Below are positions 25,455-35,000 of a stretch of 37,597 bases of DNA, in pieces. The notes under the pieces are model-generated. The model saw only the letters and a list, made by a program, of their open reading frames with translations. It ran no database searches and had not been told where the DNA came from. Source of the DNA: CAYWNA01 sp964459305. Lineage in GTDB: Bacteria; Planctomycetota; Planctomycetia; Pirellulales; Pirellulaceae. The first letter of the stretch is position 1. Each line of letters begins with the position of its first letter. The stretch is taken from NCBI GenBank assembly GCA_964459305.1, contig CAYWNA010000116.1:1-37597 (forward strand), read 5' to 3'. The position numbers were made by a program, and so were the translations under genes.

Positions 25455-26612
25455 CTAGTCCGATTCCGGCGTTTCCGGCTTCGGAATGCCCGCGCGACGG
25501 GTCAGGTCATCTCGGACGGATTCGTCCGAAATCAGCTCGGCCATCAGCTCCGGCAGCGACATGCGGCCCCAACGGACAACCTGCTCCAGAGCATAGGACA
25601 CCGGCGAATGTGGCTCGGACCGACGGAAGAAATCGGCTACCTGCAAGAGTGCCCGGAAAGCGTCTTCGCGGGTCACCACTTTACCCGTGGCCACGCCGGT
25701 CTGGCTCTCGCCCGCGACGGCTGCAAGGTCGCCGGATTCGTCCTCTGGTCCCGGTTCGTCCGTTTCGGGCTCCAAAATATGCCGGGCGAGACTCGTGACG
25801 CGGTCGCGGCATTCATCGAGCGTATTGCGAATATTCGAAGCGGGCGGAGCCGCCGAATACCCGTATTCGTCCTGTCCGCACTGTTCGTCGAACACGACGC
25901 CCAGCCGGGCAAATTCGTCGATGGACTCCTGGATGTCTTCGAAGAGATTCTGGAAAAAGTCGGGCGAGGTTTCCGAGACGGCCCGGTCAAACATCTGCAT
26001 GCTGACCGCCCCCTGCTCGATCCTCTGGGCCCGACGCTCCGTATCCGTCATCTGGTCCAGTTCGGCCGCTTGCTTGTAGTCTCCACTGGACAGCGGGCGC
26101 TCCGACGTTCCCTGAGTAATCGGTATCGCTTCGATCGGCGCGATCAGCGCGCCTTCGGAGTCCTCGCCGTTCAGGCCGGTCAACTGTGCTACCGTGTGAG
26201 CATAGCCGTCTTCGTCCGGACGTGGGTGGATCCCTTCCCAAAAACGTTCCGAGAGTTCCCGTACCAGCCGAAACCCATCCCGTAACCCGGCAAAACCGTG
26301 TTCGCGTGTCAACGCTTCGATCAGCCACGCTGCGATCCACAAGTCCTTCGTCTTTTCGGCAATTGCCTCGATGGCCAAATCACGGACGCTTTTCCAATCG
26401 GGAGGTTTGATCGATGATGCCTCGTCGTCATCGCCCACCAACCTGGCCCGCGCCAACTGCTTTTCAGCCGTTCGAGCCGCTTCGGCGGCGTCCTTGATCT
26501 GGTAGTACGCGGCCATCTGCGACGAATCTTCCTTCAGCGCGATACCCGCCGGGGCTTCGTCCGATATCGGGGTCAACAGCCTGTCGAATTCGAGAATCAC
26601 TGGTGACGGCAT
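25455..26612 (-). CDS. tssA: T6SS assembly protein TssA
   Basis: A protein of 385 residues with an AGGAG ribosome binding site. The ImpA_N domain spans about residues 5-190 (LLTPISDEAPAGIALKED, DWKSVRDLAIEAIAEKTKDL, AAWLIEALTREHGFAGLRDG, FWEGIHPRPDEDGY). The C-terminal signature is FFRRSEPHSPVSYALEQVV, then RWGRMSLPELMAEL. This domain pair is the TssA subtype that coordinates tube and sheath polymerisation and caps the distal end. The linker (about 270-320) is acidic and low in complexity. It lies between the sigma factor gene and tssB. Confidence 0.94.
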   Translation of the reverse strand: MPSPVILEFDRLLTPISDEAPAGIALKEDSSQMAAYYQIKDAAEAARTAEKQLARARLVGDDDEASSIKPPDWKSVRDLAIEAIAEKTKDLWIAAWLIEALTREHGFAGLRDGFRLVRELSERFWEGIHPRPDEDGYAHTVAQLTGLNGEDSEGALIAPIEAIPITQGTSERPLSSGDYKQAAELDQMTDTERRAQRIEQGAVSMQMFDRAVSETSPDFFQNLFEDIQESIDEFARLGVVFDEQCGQDEYGYSAAPPASNIRNTLDECRDRVTSLARHILEPETDEPGPEDESGDLAAVAGESQTGVATGKVVTREDAFRALLQVADFFRRSEPHSPVSYALEQVVRWGRMSLPELMAELISDESVRDDLTRRAGIPKPETPESD

Positions 26613-26684
26613 GCTCTACTCTCCTGCTCGATGTTCTGGGATCGCTTCTCGCCTGCGCCCATTTCTTCCCAGAATCACGTCGGG

Positions 26685-26867
26685 TCAATCTAGACCACCA
26701 TAAACCGTAGCATTTAAGTCAGCCGGTGTGGGAAACGGACAGACCGTTTCGACCGTCACGACCGCTACAGCAGTCACATCGGCCCCGCAAAAATCGTTTA
26801 ACCGCAGCGCCCAATGCGCCAGCTCCCCTGCAGGCGCTGTCAGATACCACCCTGCACTTCCCGTCAA
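26685..26867 (-). CDS. Possible small protein after the sigma factor gene
   Basis: A 60-codon frame that would start at TTG, overlapping the sigma factor stop (TTGA). The product begins GSAGWYLTAPAGELAHWALR, continues LNDFCGADVTAVAVVTVETV and has no recognised family. Support is only its position, the coupled overlap and a plausible globular composition. Codon third positions are less GC-rich than in the neighbours, and there is no Shine-Dalgarno. It may be spurious. The rest of the 251-bp gap to tssA (26613-26684) shows no clear feature. Confidence 0.25.
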   Translation of the reverse strand: MTGSAGWYLTAPAGELAHWALRLNDFCGADVTAVAVVTVETVCPFPTPADLNATVYGGLD

Positions 26868-27559
26868 GAACAGTCACCCACTCCTAATTTTCGCAGGCTG
26901 GTGGCCAATACTCCCAACGTCTTGGCATGTACGCGGCTGGCCCACGACTTGCTAATTCGCAGGCGATCGGCTGCCTGCTGCAGCGTGGCGCCTTCGAAAT
27001 AAACCGTGCGAATCAGTCGCCTTTCCGCAGGCGGCAGTGCCTCGACCAGTTCACGCAATCTCTGGTAAATCTCACGCGAGGCGACGATTGTCGCGGGGGG
27101 TGCCGCCGGATCCTCCAAAGCCCCGCCCTGCTCCCCCTCGTAACCGCCCGTCAGGTAGACAACGGTCAGTTTCTCGGCCACGCCGCGCAGCCAACTGGCC
27201 TCGTCCTCCAGCGACGGATCATCGGCAGGCGGCGAAGATTCATTAACCTCGCGAAGCGTCTCGTTGGCCATCTGCTCGTAGCGCATTCGGTTGTATCGTG
27301 CACGGCTGGTCCAACTCATCTTCGAGACGCCGTCGTAGATCGCGCCGCGAACGCGGTAGTAAGCGTAGGTCGTGAAACGGCTGCCGCGATCCGGCTTGAA
27401 CTCCCGGGCAGCCTCCGCCAGGCCCACCTGACCGTAAGCCACCAAATCTTCCAGCTCGATCCTCACGGGAATATTCCGCGAGATCTTCGAAGCCAACGAA
27501 CGTACCAGCGGCTGTCCTTCTTCAATCAGCGCTCGCCTGGTTTCGTCGGTGTTGGTCAT
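26864..27559 (-). CDS. FliA/WhiG-type RNA polymerase sigma factor in the T6SS cluster
   Basis: A protein of 231 residues. Region 2 is seen in RIELEDLVAYGQVGLAEAAREF, KPDRGSRFTTYAYYRVRGAIYDG and VSKMSW, the FliA/WhiG pattern. Region 4 is seen in LPPAERRLIRTVYFEGATLQQ and ADRLRISKSWASRVHAKTLG, the -35-binding helix-turn-helix. Region 3 between them is diverged, with an acidic insert and a Gly-rich segment. It is embedded in the T6SS operon, its start overlaps the stop of the 133-residue gene (ATGA), and it precedes tssA. A role in expressing this T6SS is the natural inference. The anti-sigma factor is not identified. Confidence 0.88.
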   Translation of the reverse strand: MTNTDETRRALIEEGQPLVRSLASKISRNIPVRIELEDLVAYGQVGLAEAAREFKPDRGSRFTTYAYYRVRGAIYDGVSKMSWTSRARYNRMRYEQMANETLREVNESSPPADDPSLEDEASWLRGVAEKLTVVYLTGGYEGEQGGALEDPAAPPATIVASREIYQRLRELVEALPPAERRLIRTVYFEGATLQQAADRLRISKSWASRVHAKTLGVLATSLRKLGVGDCS

Positions 27560-27957
27560 CGAGCGGCCTCAGACAATTGGGCCCACAGCGACTGGAGACG
27601 GTCCCGCGACGATGGATCGTCCATCAGTGTTTCGGCGATCGTCGACGTCATCGACTGCCACGATTCAGTTCCATCGCGAAGATGTCCGAAGCGGGTGGAC
27701 AGCACGGCCCGTACCAACTCGGTGGCCACGGGCAAAAGCGTCAGTGGCTCGTCCGGATGGCGCCTAGCGACTTCCTTCAGCGCCTCCAATTCACGTGGTT
27801 CCAGTGGCGCCGCGGCGTCGGTCGCCGCGAGCGTTTCCTCGAGCACGCGTTCCATCAAGTCAGACTGGTCCGCCGCTTCGTCCGACGCAGCCGGTTCGGG
27901 CTGGTCGGCAAATGGCCGCTGGAAACCATCGTCAGAGTCAAATCCTGAGGAAGACAT
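27556..27957 (-). CDS. Small acidic protein of unknown family, coupled to the sigma factor
   Basis: A protein of 133 residues. The first 45 are acidic and probably disordered (FDSDDGFQRPFADQPEPAAS). The rest is predicted helical (LMERVLEETLAATDAAAP, ALKEVARRHP, LVRAVLSTRFGHL, SLWAQLSEAAR). No family is recognised. It starts 13 bp after the tssM stop, and its own stop overlaps the sigma factor ATG. A soluble, helical, acidic protein coupled to a sigma factor could be its anti-sigma or a chaperone. Equally it may be a T6SS accessory part. The evidence is context only. Confidence 0.7.
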   Translation of the reverse strand: MSSSGFDSDDGFQRPFADQPEPAASDEAADQSDLMERVLEETLAATDAAAPLEPRELEALKEVARRHPDEPLTLLPVATELVRAVLSTRFGHLRDGTESWQSMTSTIAETLMDDPSSRDRLQSLWAQLSEAAR

Positions 27958-27969
27958 GAGCGGACGGGA

Positions 27970-29616
27970 TTACGATCCTTGAAGGTAAAACTTGTACACG
28001 AACATCGCGATGATGCCGACGACGAGCAGACTGCTGACACCCATGCCGAATCGCGCCACCGCGTGGTATCGGTCGTCTTCGGCCAATGCTTCGTCGGTCC
28101 AATCCAGTTCCTCTTCCAATTCCAGCATCTTTTCGAAGACGTTTTTCACAAATGCTTGCCGGTCTTCTGTACTGCCCGTGGCGGCGAAATAGCAGCCGCT
28201 GAACAGCAGCGGAAGCTCTTCGGCCTTGCCGTCGGCGGCTTCGAAACTGTAGCCGTGTAGAAGGATGTTCCGCAGCCGGCTTCGCAACTGGCTGCGGATC
28301 TTGCACAGCAGTGAATACAGCTTCGCATTGCCGGGTTTGCTAAGCCCGTCGGGCTCTCGAAACAGACTGTAGACCCAATCCTCGAACGAACCGCAAGCGT
28401 GCGCGGAGAACGCATCGATGTTCTCGGCAGTCGGCGGATTCCAGACGTTGAAGCCCCTGCCGAATCGGTTGGCCTTGGCACGGCCCGCCCCCACTCGGCG
28501 AATCAACTCGGTAAAGCCAGCTTCCGCTTCCATACCGGTGACAAGCGCCGTGACCGGACAGCACAGCCTGGTCGTCTGGCGTATGGCATCAAGGTCGTTC
28601 TGAACGGCCCCCGGCATCTCCTTCGCCACCATGACGTCGCTTACGGCCGCCAGCGGCAACAGCGTCAGAATCCCGTTCATTGGGCACAGCGGTTGGCGCG
28701 TGCGAACCAGCAGCCTGCAAACGTATCGCAGCCGTTCCACTTGCTCTTCGGCCTCGCGCCGGGACAACGCCCCGCCGGATGGCTGCTGGGGCTGGGCTAT
28801 CGCGCTGCCGGGAGTTGTGGAAGGCGTTGCGCCGGGAACGAGGGTCCCCCGGAAACCACCGCCGCCAAACGCAGGTTCGCCGCTGGCTTCGGACCCAATC
28901 GCGCCGGAATCGCTGAAATCATCCGTCCCGCCGGCCGGCAGCGTTCCTTTGAGACCCTCGGCCGGCAACGTTCCTTTCACAGCCGCAGGGCTCCGCGCCG
29001 ACTCTCGGACACCGGTTCCGGCTGGTCGCGCCCCGGCCAAAGTATTCAAACGGCTCAGATGACTTACATCGCGGCACACCAAAAAGACGCTGCTCTCGTC
29101 GGCGTACCAGTGAAGCGGCTTTCGGCCTTGAGGAACGTGGCGTACCAGGAAATTGATACGCGAAGCGTTGAACACGGACTTTGTCAGCCCCTCGTCCTCT
29201 GTGCCAAGCACAAGAAAGAGCGGCATATCCGCCAGATCGAGGCCGTTTTCCCGCAACGCGGCCAATCCTTCATGCCAAGCCTCATCAATATCCGGGTATT
29301 GCGATACTTCGCCTTCCAGCCAGCTCTTGACCGCAAAGTAGACAACCAGCGGAATGACGATAAGGAGGGCCGGTATTACCCATTTCCGCCAACCTTCGAA
29401 GTAATTCCAGAAATGGGCGGCATCTTCGGTCAGCAGCAGAGAAACGAAGGCCACGATGGCACAAACCAGCAGCAGGATCGCCGTTACCAGGGCGACCCGC
29501 GCCGGCAACGACATCCCCATCAGCCGCCGCGGGGCCGAAATGACCCCCATCGGAAGCCTAGAAAGCAGCCTGAACGGCGCGGTGATGACCTGGAAGAATT
29601 GACGTAAGAAATTCAA
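27970..29616 (-). CDS. Short TssM (IcmF)-like membrane protein without periplasmic domain
   Basis: A protein of 548 residues from the TTG at 29616 (LNFLRQFFQVITAPFRLLSRLP), which has AGGGA seven bases upstream. The frame is open to a TTG at 29661. Two membrane helices (about residues 42-65 and 79-97) precede a cytoplasmic region matching the IcmF N-terminal domain (LADMPLFLVLGTEDEGLTKSV). There the usual Walker A is degraded to GTEDEGLTKS. A Gly/Pro-rich insert with three K/R-GTL-P motifs follows (about 214-260). The chain ends eight residues or so after a third membrane helix (FGMGVSSLLVVGIIAMFVYK). Canonical TssM has over 500 further periplasmic residues. It forms the inner-membrane complex with TssL. 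Confidence 0.8.
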   Translation of the reverse strand: MNFLRQFFQVITAPFRLLSRLPMGVISAPRRLMGMSLPARVALVTAILLLVCAIVAFVSLLLTEDAAHFWNYFEGWRKWVIPALLIVIPLVVYFAVKSWLEGEVSQYPDIDEAWHEGLAALRENGLDLADMPLFLVLGTEDEGLTKSVFNASRINFLVRHVPQGRKPLHWYADESSVFLVCRDVSHLSRLNTLAGARPAGTGVRESARSPAAVKGTLPAEGLKGTLPAGGTDDFSDSGAIGSEASGEPAFGGGGFRGTLVPGATPSTTPGSAIAQPQQPSGGALSRREAEEQVERLRYVCRLLVRTRQPLCPMNGILTLLPLAAVSDVMVAKEMPGAVQNDLDAIRQTTRLCCPVTALVTGMEAEAGFTELIRRVGAGRAKANRFGRGFNVWNPPTAENIDAFSAHACGSFEDWVYSLFREPDGLSKPGNAKLYSLLCKIRSQLRSRLRNILLHGYSFEAADGKAEELPLLFSGCYFAATGSTEDRQAFVKNVFEKMLELEEELDWTDEALAEDDRYHAVARFGMGVSSLLVVGIIAMFVYKFYLQGS

Positions 29617-29725
29617 TTGGCGATCCCTACCAAAACCATCCACGTTCAAACAAACGATCAACTATCCCATACTCTCTCCGAGATTCCACCCAAAGTCTTG
29701 GCGACTTCCGCTACATAATCACACA

Positions 29726-30361
29726 TCAGAAAAACAATAGCCAGCCCAACAACGCCGCAAACACCGATAGGACCACGCTCATGACACAACTCCCCAGCAG
29801 GAGGAACTTCCCTTCCAGCGGCGGCGCGCTGCTGGCGGGGCGTGGCTTCTCCTGGATCGACGGACGGCCCTGTCCCAACTGAATCGATCGTGCCGTCTGT
29901 CGTGCCCACGACTCCAGGTCGGCCGGCAGACTGAATTGGCTAGCCAGGAACGCAGCTTGCGGATCCCGGTACAACCCGCGAAAGCCCAGCACCACACAAA
30001 CGTAGAACACCTCCAACGCATCGCGGCGCGTGGTCTTAGTGGCGTTCTGGGACTTCGCGAAAAACTGTGTGGCACGTTCGCGCGTGTTGAAAATTTCAAC
30101 TTCCAGCGCGTTCTCCTTCCACCACTGGCGCCCGCCCCAAGGTGCTTCGATCAGCATGTCGTCGATCCAGGCCACGAGCGCGTACTTGGCCAATTCCCAT
30201 TCCTGCCGCTGCCCAAGCTGGGCCTCGGCATTGCGCAACCAGTTCAAGACCGATTCCCGCTCCTCCTGTGGCGACATTGCCTCGTTCAGGCCAATCCGTT
30301 CGAGGATGCCCAGCACATGAAGGAAGATCGGATCGATCGCTACGGCGAAGTCTGGAGTCAT
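29726..30361 (-). CDS. tssL: T6SS inner-membrane protein TssL (DotU family)
   Basis: A protein of 211 residues. The cytoplasmic helical DotU domain shows IDPIFLHVLGILERIGLN, WELAKYALVAWIDDMLIEAP with the family WIDD/E core, and EVFYVCVVLGFRGLYRDP. A single C-terminal membrane helix (about residues 187-208, VMSVVLSVFAALLGWLLFF) ends the protein, with no OmpA-like peptidoglycan-binding extension. Before it is a Pro/Ser linker. The start overlaps the tssK stop (ATGA), as in many T6SS clusters. TssL binds TssK and TssM to dock the baseplate at the inner membrane. A 109-bp gap before tssM shows nothing notable. Confidence 0.95.
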   Translation of the reverse strand: MTPDFAVAIDPIFLHVLGILERIGLNEAMSPQEERESVLNWLRNAEAQLGQRQEWELAKYALVAWIDDMLIEAPWGGRQWWKENALEVEIFNTRERATQFFAKSQNATKTTRRDALEVFYVCVVLGFRGLYRDPQAAFLASQFSLPADLESWARQTARSIQLGQGRPSIQEKPRPASSAPPLEGKFLLLGSCVMSVVLSVFAALLGWLLFF

Positions 30362-31791
30362 GTCTGACGTGGTGGTACAGCGAACAAGGCGAATTGCAGT
30401 ATGCTACGTTTTCCGTGAGACGTGACTTCCAGCGTGCGTTGGCCCTGCAATTGATCTAGGTTACTGATCAGTTGTTCCTTAAATCGGATCGCCAGGCTTT
30501 GCGTCGCCAGCACATCTTTCCAAGCGGCATTATCCGGATCTCGCTCCACTTCGTAATAAACCCAACCTTGACGCGAGGGCAACGCCCGGGGCGGATGGGT
30601 GAGTTCTTTCTGCTTCACGCCGGGGATACCGTGCTGGAAAATCAAGTCTACCTGCTGGCTGCTTCCCATCTTCCAGTCCAAATTGCCCGGTGTCAGCAAA
30701 TCGCGACATTCCTGTTCGCTGATATTCTCGGCCAACACGCCGACATACCAGTCCCAGCCGGAGTGCAGCCACTTCGGATCGATGGCCACCTGCATGCCGC
30801 GTTGAGTTCCCACAAAATGCCGTTGCTCGTATTCCAGCTTCTTCCTGCCCCCGATCAATTGCTCGATATGCAATTTGATCCACTTGAAAATCCGGGCCAG
30901 ATCGTCGTGGTCGTAGGTTGGGATTCCCGGCGTCCGCCGGTCGTCGCCGAAAACGGAAAGCATGCCCACAATGCGGCATAACTCGGCGTAGGCCACAAAC
31001 GGATGCACTCCGGACGCAAACGCCAGCGGGCGCAACGACCCGTAGGCTTCGTTCAACGCGGACAGCATCATCAGGTCTTCCAGATCGCCCGGCTCCTGGC
31101 TGGCCAGCGTGACACGGCGTTCCACGACCCGCTGGCTGAGCACGTCGATTTTTTCGCCGACGATGTCGTAGATGGCCCGTACGATATCCAATCCCAACGG
31201 AGCCCAGGCGTCGAGCGCCAGGACCGGCGGGATATAGTCGTCGTCCAACGTGGGCGTTGATTCGGCCTCGCTCGCCCGTTTGATCTGGGCGATCGGTAGG
31301 ACTTCGTAGCCCGACAGCTCTTGCGTAGAAAGAGCCAGGCGAACGTTCCAGTCACGAAGATCGATTTCTTGATCGTTGCCGCCAACGCTCTCGTCCGGGA
31401 GGGAAAGAGAGGTCGATATGTATCGCTGTTGACCTGCCGTTTCGCCGGCGCCGACGTTCGCCCGTCCCAACGCCAGGTTAGGCACCGCCAAGTACACAGT
31501 GACTTCCGAATGCTGCTCGAAGGCCTCCTTCAAGTCCACACGACCCGGCCCCTGGCCGGCGTCCAATGCGATCACGCTGCCGTCCTTCATGCGAGCGTGA
31601 CACGTCTTGACCTCGACCTGGTGGTTGGCGATTGCCTCTTGGCTGATGTCGATGGAACGCAGCCCATAGCTGTACGGATTGTCCCATTGTTGCGACGTGG
31701 CAGTCAGTTCCGTCCAATACCGTTCCGCAGCCTGGAAATGGTGCGGACGTAGGAACATGCCTTCCGACCAATGTACCGGCAGATATTGCAT
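30358..31791 (-). CDS. tssK: T6SS baseplate-membrane adaptor TssK
   Basis: A protein of 477 residues, slightly long for the family. The N-terminus PVHWSEGMFLRPHHFQAAER is diagnostic of TssK (VasE/ImpJ). Later family segments are RLALSTQELSGYEVLPIAQI, LVYAIYDIV-like IVRAIYDIVGEK and the C-terminal beta domain (IFQHGIPGVKQKELTHPP). TssK trimers link the TssFGE wedge to TssL and TssM. AAGGAT lies upstream of the ATG at 31791. It is the first gene of the minus-strand T6SS run and is transcribed away from the giant protein gene. Confidence 0.95.
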   Translation of the reverse strand: MQYLPVHWSEGMFLRPHHFQAAERYWTELTATSQQWDNPYSYGLRSIDISQEAIANHQVEVKTCHARMKDGSVIALDAGQGPGRVDLKEAFEQHSEVTVYLAVPNLALGRANVGAGETAGQQRYISTSLSLPDESVGGNDQEIDLRDWNVRLALSTQELSGYEVLPIAQIKRASEAESTPTLDDDYIPPVLALDAWAPLGLDIVRAIYDIVGEKIDVLSQRVVERRVTLASQEPGDLEDLMMLSALNEAYGSLRPLAFASGVHPFVAYAELCRIVGMLSVFGDDRRTPGIPTYDHDDLARIFKWIKLHIEQLIGGRKKLEYEQRHFVGTQRGMQVAIDPKWLHSGWDWYVGVLAENISEQECRDLLTPGNLDWKMGSSQQVDLIFQHGIPGVKQKELTHPPRALPSRQGWVYYEVERDPDNAAWKDVLATQSLAIRFKEQLISNLDQLQGQRTLEVTSHGKRSILQFALFAVPPRQT

Positions 31792-32008
31792 GGTTCGACC
31801 TATCCTTCAACGGGCGAAACCTTCAAAGCAAGTATTCTAGGAAAAGTGGTTGGCTTTGCCAGTAGGCGGAGGCAGTGCGCCGTATTTGCAGGGCGGGGCG
31901 GTAAGACGGTATGATTATGGGCTGGATCGCGGAAGATGCCTTCCGTTGCGCTCGACCAGCACCCAGCGGTTTGCTCGTTCGCCCCATATCGCTGAAAGGA
32001 CTCTCCGC
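31792..32008. promoter_or_regulatory. Divergent promoter region of tssK and the giant protein gene
   Basis: A 217-bp gap between two divergent starts must hold the promoter of the long T6SS run. On the minus strand CTGGCA (31862-31857), 17 bp and TAGAAT (31839-31834) make a fair sigma70 promoter for tssK. On the plus strand TTGCAG (31886-31891), 18 bp and TATGAT (31910-31915) is weaker. I see no FliA-type or sigma54 consensus. The two candidate boxes are about 25 bp apart, so the directions could be co-regulated. Confidence 0.4.
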
Positions 32009-35000
32009 ATGCCCCCAAGACGTGATCGCGGTTCTTCGCCGGACAGAGGTTCGTGGAGACAGGGCAGATCCGTACGTCGAAGTTCTCCTCAGTCCGCAAG
32101 ATCATTGCGTTGGTTCTTCACCTTTCTGGTAGTCGCTCTGCTGCTGGGATTCGCGTATTTCGTCTGGCCCGAACCGTTTCCCGAGCGTCATCTTGTGGCA
32201 ATTCCGATTTGGGCCACGGATCGGCTTGCCGTTGCACCGCCGCCCTACGCTCGCGAGGACATCGACAAACTAGCCCAGATCACGGACGTTCAATTCCACG
32301 GATCCTTGGGTCTGCAGGATGCCGGCAGTTTTGCCAGCCTGGGGGCCGAATTGGGGCAACTGGTGAAGAACAAGGAAAGTGTGTTGATCGTCCATTTGTG
32401 CGCCCATGGTGCATCGGACGCGGCAGAATCGGGCGATGGCACGGGCTACGTGATCTGCAGTGACTATATGCGCACCCCCGAAGGAGGTAGGTATCCAGTC
32501 GGAAATCTGCTTCGCGACGTTGAGTCTTCTCCGGCCGAACTGAAGCTGTTGGTGCTCGATTCCGGGCGCATCGCCTATGACCCGCGATTGGGCATCATCG
32601 CAAACGAGTTCCCGCGGCTTGTAGAAGACGAACTGAAAAAGCTCAGCGAGCAGGAACTGTGGGTGCTGCTGCCCAACTCGCCGATGGAGAGAGCCGCAGT
32701 GGCTCATCCGTTGAGGCAATCGGTGTTCGGTTTGAGTATCACGGAGGCGCTTTCCGGCGAAGCCGACCTTCCGCCCAACGATCGTTTCATCACCTTGCAC
32801 GAGTTGTACCGCTACGTTTTCTTGCGATGCACGGGCTGGTTTGCTCCGGATACGGGCGCGCGGCAGACACCGCTGTTGATGAAAGCGGGCGTTGGTCTCA
32901 TCCGCCCGACAGAGCAATCCGAAGGCGACAAAGAGCATCGCTTGGCTTGGATCGAGGCAGAAGAGCCGGCAGACGATGAACAGGACGAGGACAAGCCGGG
33001 TGAGCAGGAGACAGACAAACCGACAGACGACGCGTCCGAGGCACTCGGCGAGCCGGCAGAGAATCAAGAGCATTACGCACATCGCACTCGGCGCATTCTG
33101 TTGCGCGGAACCCATCCCGCGCAGATTTCCATACCCTCCGTATTCGTAGCGACAGCCGGGGCTGAGGCCCAAGAGGAGAGCGCTGCAGCGGCACCTGCCG
33201 CTGAAAAAGGCAGCGATTCTCCGACTGCCGCCAAGGCCGCGCCAGACGAGAAAATGCCCCTCGGCCCAGCCGAGGACCCGGAAGACGCGAAAACCGATGA
33301 TCCGGCTACCCCCGCAGCAACAAAAGAAAACGAACCTGAATCCGCCGAGGATCTCGACCAATTCGATTTGGATGTCGAGCGCCTGCGAACGCTTGTCCAT
33401 CAGGCTTGGCGCCTGCGCGACGCGATACAGAATCCTGCAGGGCCAGCGGCTAGTTCGCCTGCGGAGTTTGCCCCTCACCTCTGGCGCGAAGTGAATGCGA
33501 TCTTGTTGTTCTACGAACAGCGATGCCGGACCGGCCGTCCCATCGAGTCACAGGGATCTGGTGGCGGGACCTCCGACCAGAGCCTGAAGCGACTGACCGA
33601 TTCGCTCACGGCGTTGGCCGAGGATTTACGAATGCTGCAAGACCTGATCAACGACGGTACTTCTTCGTCCGCAGCAGAATATCGCATGCCCCTATGTGCG
33701 CGGATTGCCAAATCCTGGGAACGCCACCGACGCCAGCTTCAAACGGTCGGCAGTGAAACCAAGCGTGAACCGTCCAAATTACGGGAAGTTCGAAGCATTG
33801 CGCGCCAGCACAACCGGCTTCTCTTCTTGGCTCGCGATTACGTGCGATGGTACGCGCAAGCTAGTATCACCGGCAGTCATTCCGATCAACTGCGCGAGAA
33901 GATCGACGATTTCCTTGATGGACTCCTCCGATTTCGCGAGGCGCTGGACGACCTTCAGGCGACGCCCATCGAACCGGACGAGCAAGATCGCCTCGACGCC
34001 GCGTTGAAGCGGTTCCAGGCCCTGCTCAATCTCCAGGGCGAAGTCGATCGCCTTGTGTTAGGACACGAAAACGCGATTTTGGATGAAGACCAACGGCCTT
34101 TCCAAGAACAACAGATTGAGGATTTGCTGAGCACGCCGCTGTTGCCGGCGCCGCGCCGCCAAAGGCTGCTCGGGCGGCTGCTCGACGGAGAGTTGAGAAT
34201 CAATGCCGCTCCGCTTGCGAAAGAGGAATTGCCGAATCGAATCACGTTGTCTGTGCCGCCGGCTCAGTGGCAGCGGCTGCGCGAACGCCTGCAACTGGAA
34301 GAAGAGCTGATTCGATTGACAGATGCCGATCAAGCTGACACGCTGCAAGCGCAGATCTCGCGAATCGAAAAGTTGACGGGCGAGTTACCTGCCACCGAAG
34401 AACCTCTCTGGTCCGAGTGCCGCAAGACCGGTGCAGCACTCCGGGAATTCTACACGAATGCTCCGGCTGATGCCGACTACTACGCCTTGCACTTGATCGA
34501 CCCACGGGACACGCCCAAAGTGGCCAGAAATCATCCGTTCGCCACGTTCTCTCCAACCGTGAAGGTGTCCTCGGTGCTGAACCTCGCCGGGCCGACACAG
34601 CTGCGGCTGGAGAAAGACGAGCCCAGGGCGGTTACTTGCACGCTGAGCGCAACCAAGCGGCACCTGCTGGATCACACGCCGAAATTAGCCTACGACGATG
34701 CATTCGTGCGCATGACCGGAGGTCCCGAAGACGGCCTCTTCCAATCCGGCGACGGATGGTTCCGCAAGACGCTGACCTGGCACTTCCTCGCCACGGCGGA
34801 CCAGGAGGAGAGCGGCGCCAGTGAGGCTGATCTGGAATTGACCGTGAACTGGAGTGACGGTGCAGATGCGGGGCAGGCACGCCACAAGATCAGCCTCGTG
34901 CTTCCACAACCAAACCGGATCGACCTGGAAGTAATCCGCGTCGGTGCGGCAAAGCACAAGCCGGACGACGGATCGACAGTCGGCCTGGAACTGTATCCCA

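Noticed and set aside
31792..32008. FliA-type or sigma54 promoter for the T6SS run
   Set aside because: No convincing TAAA/GCCGATAA or TGGC-N7-TTGC pair was found, so only weak sigma70-like boxes are reported.
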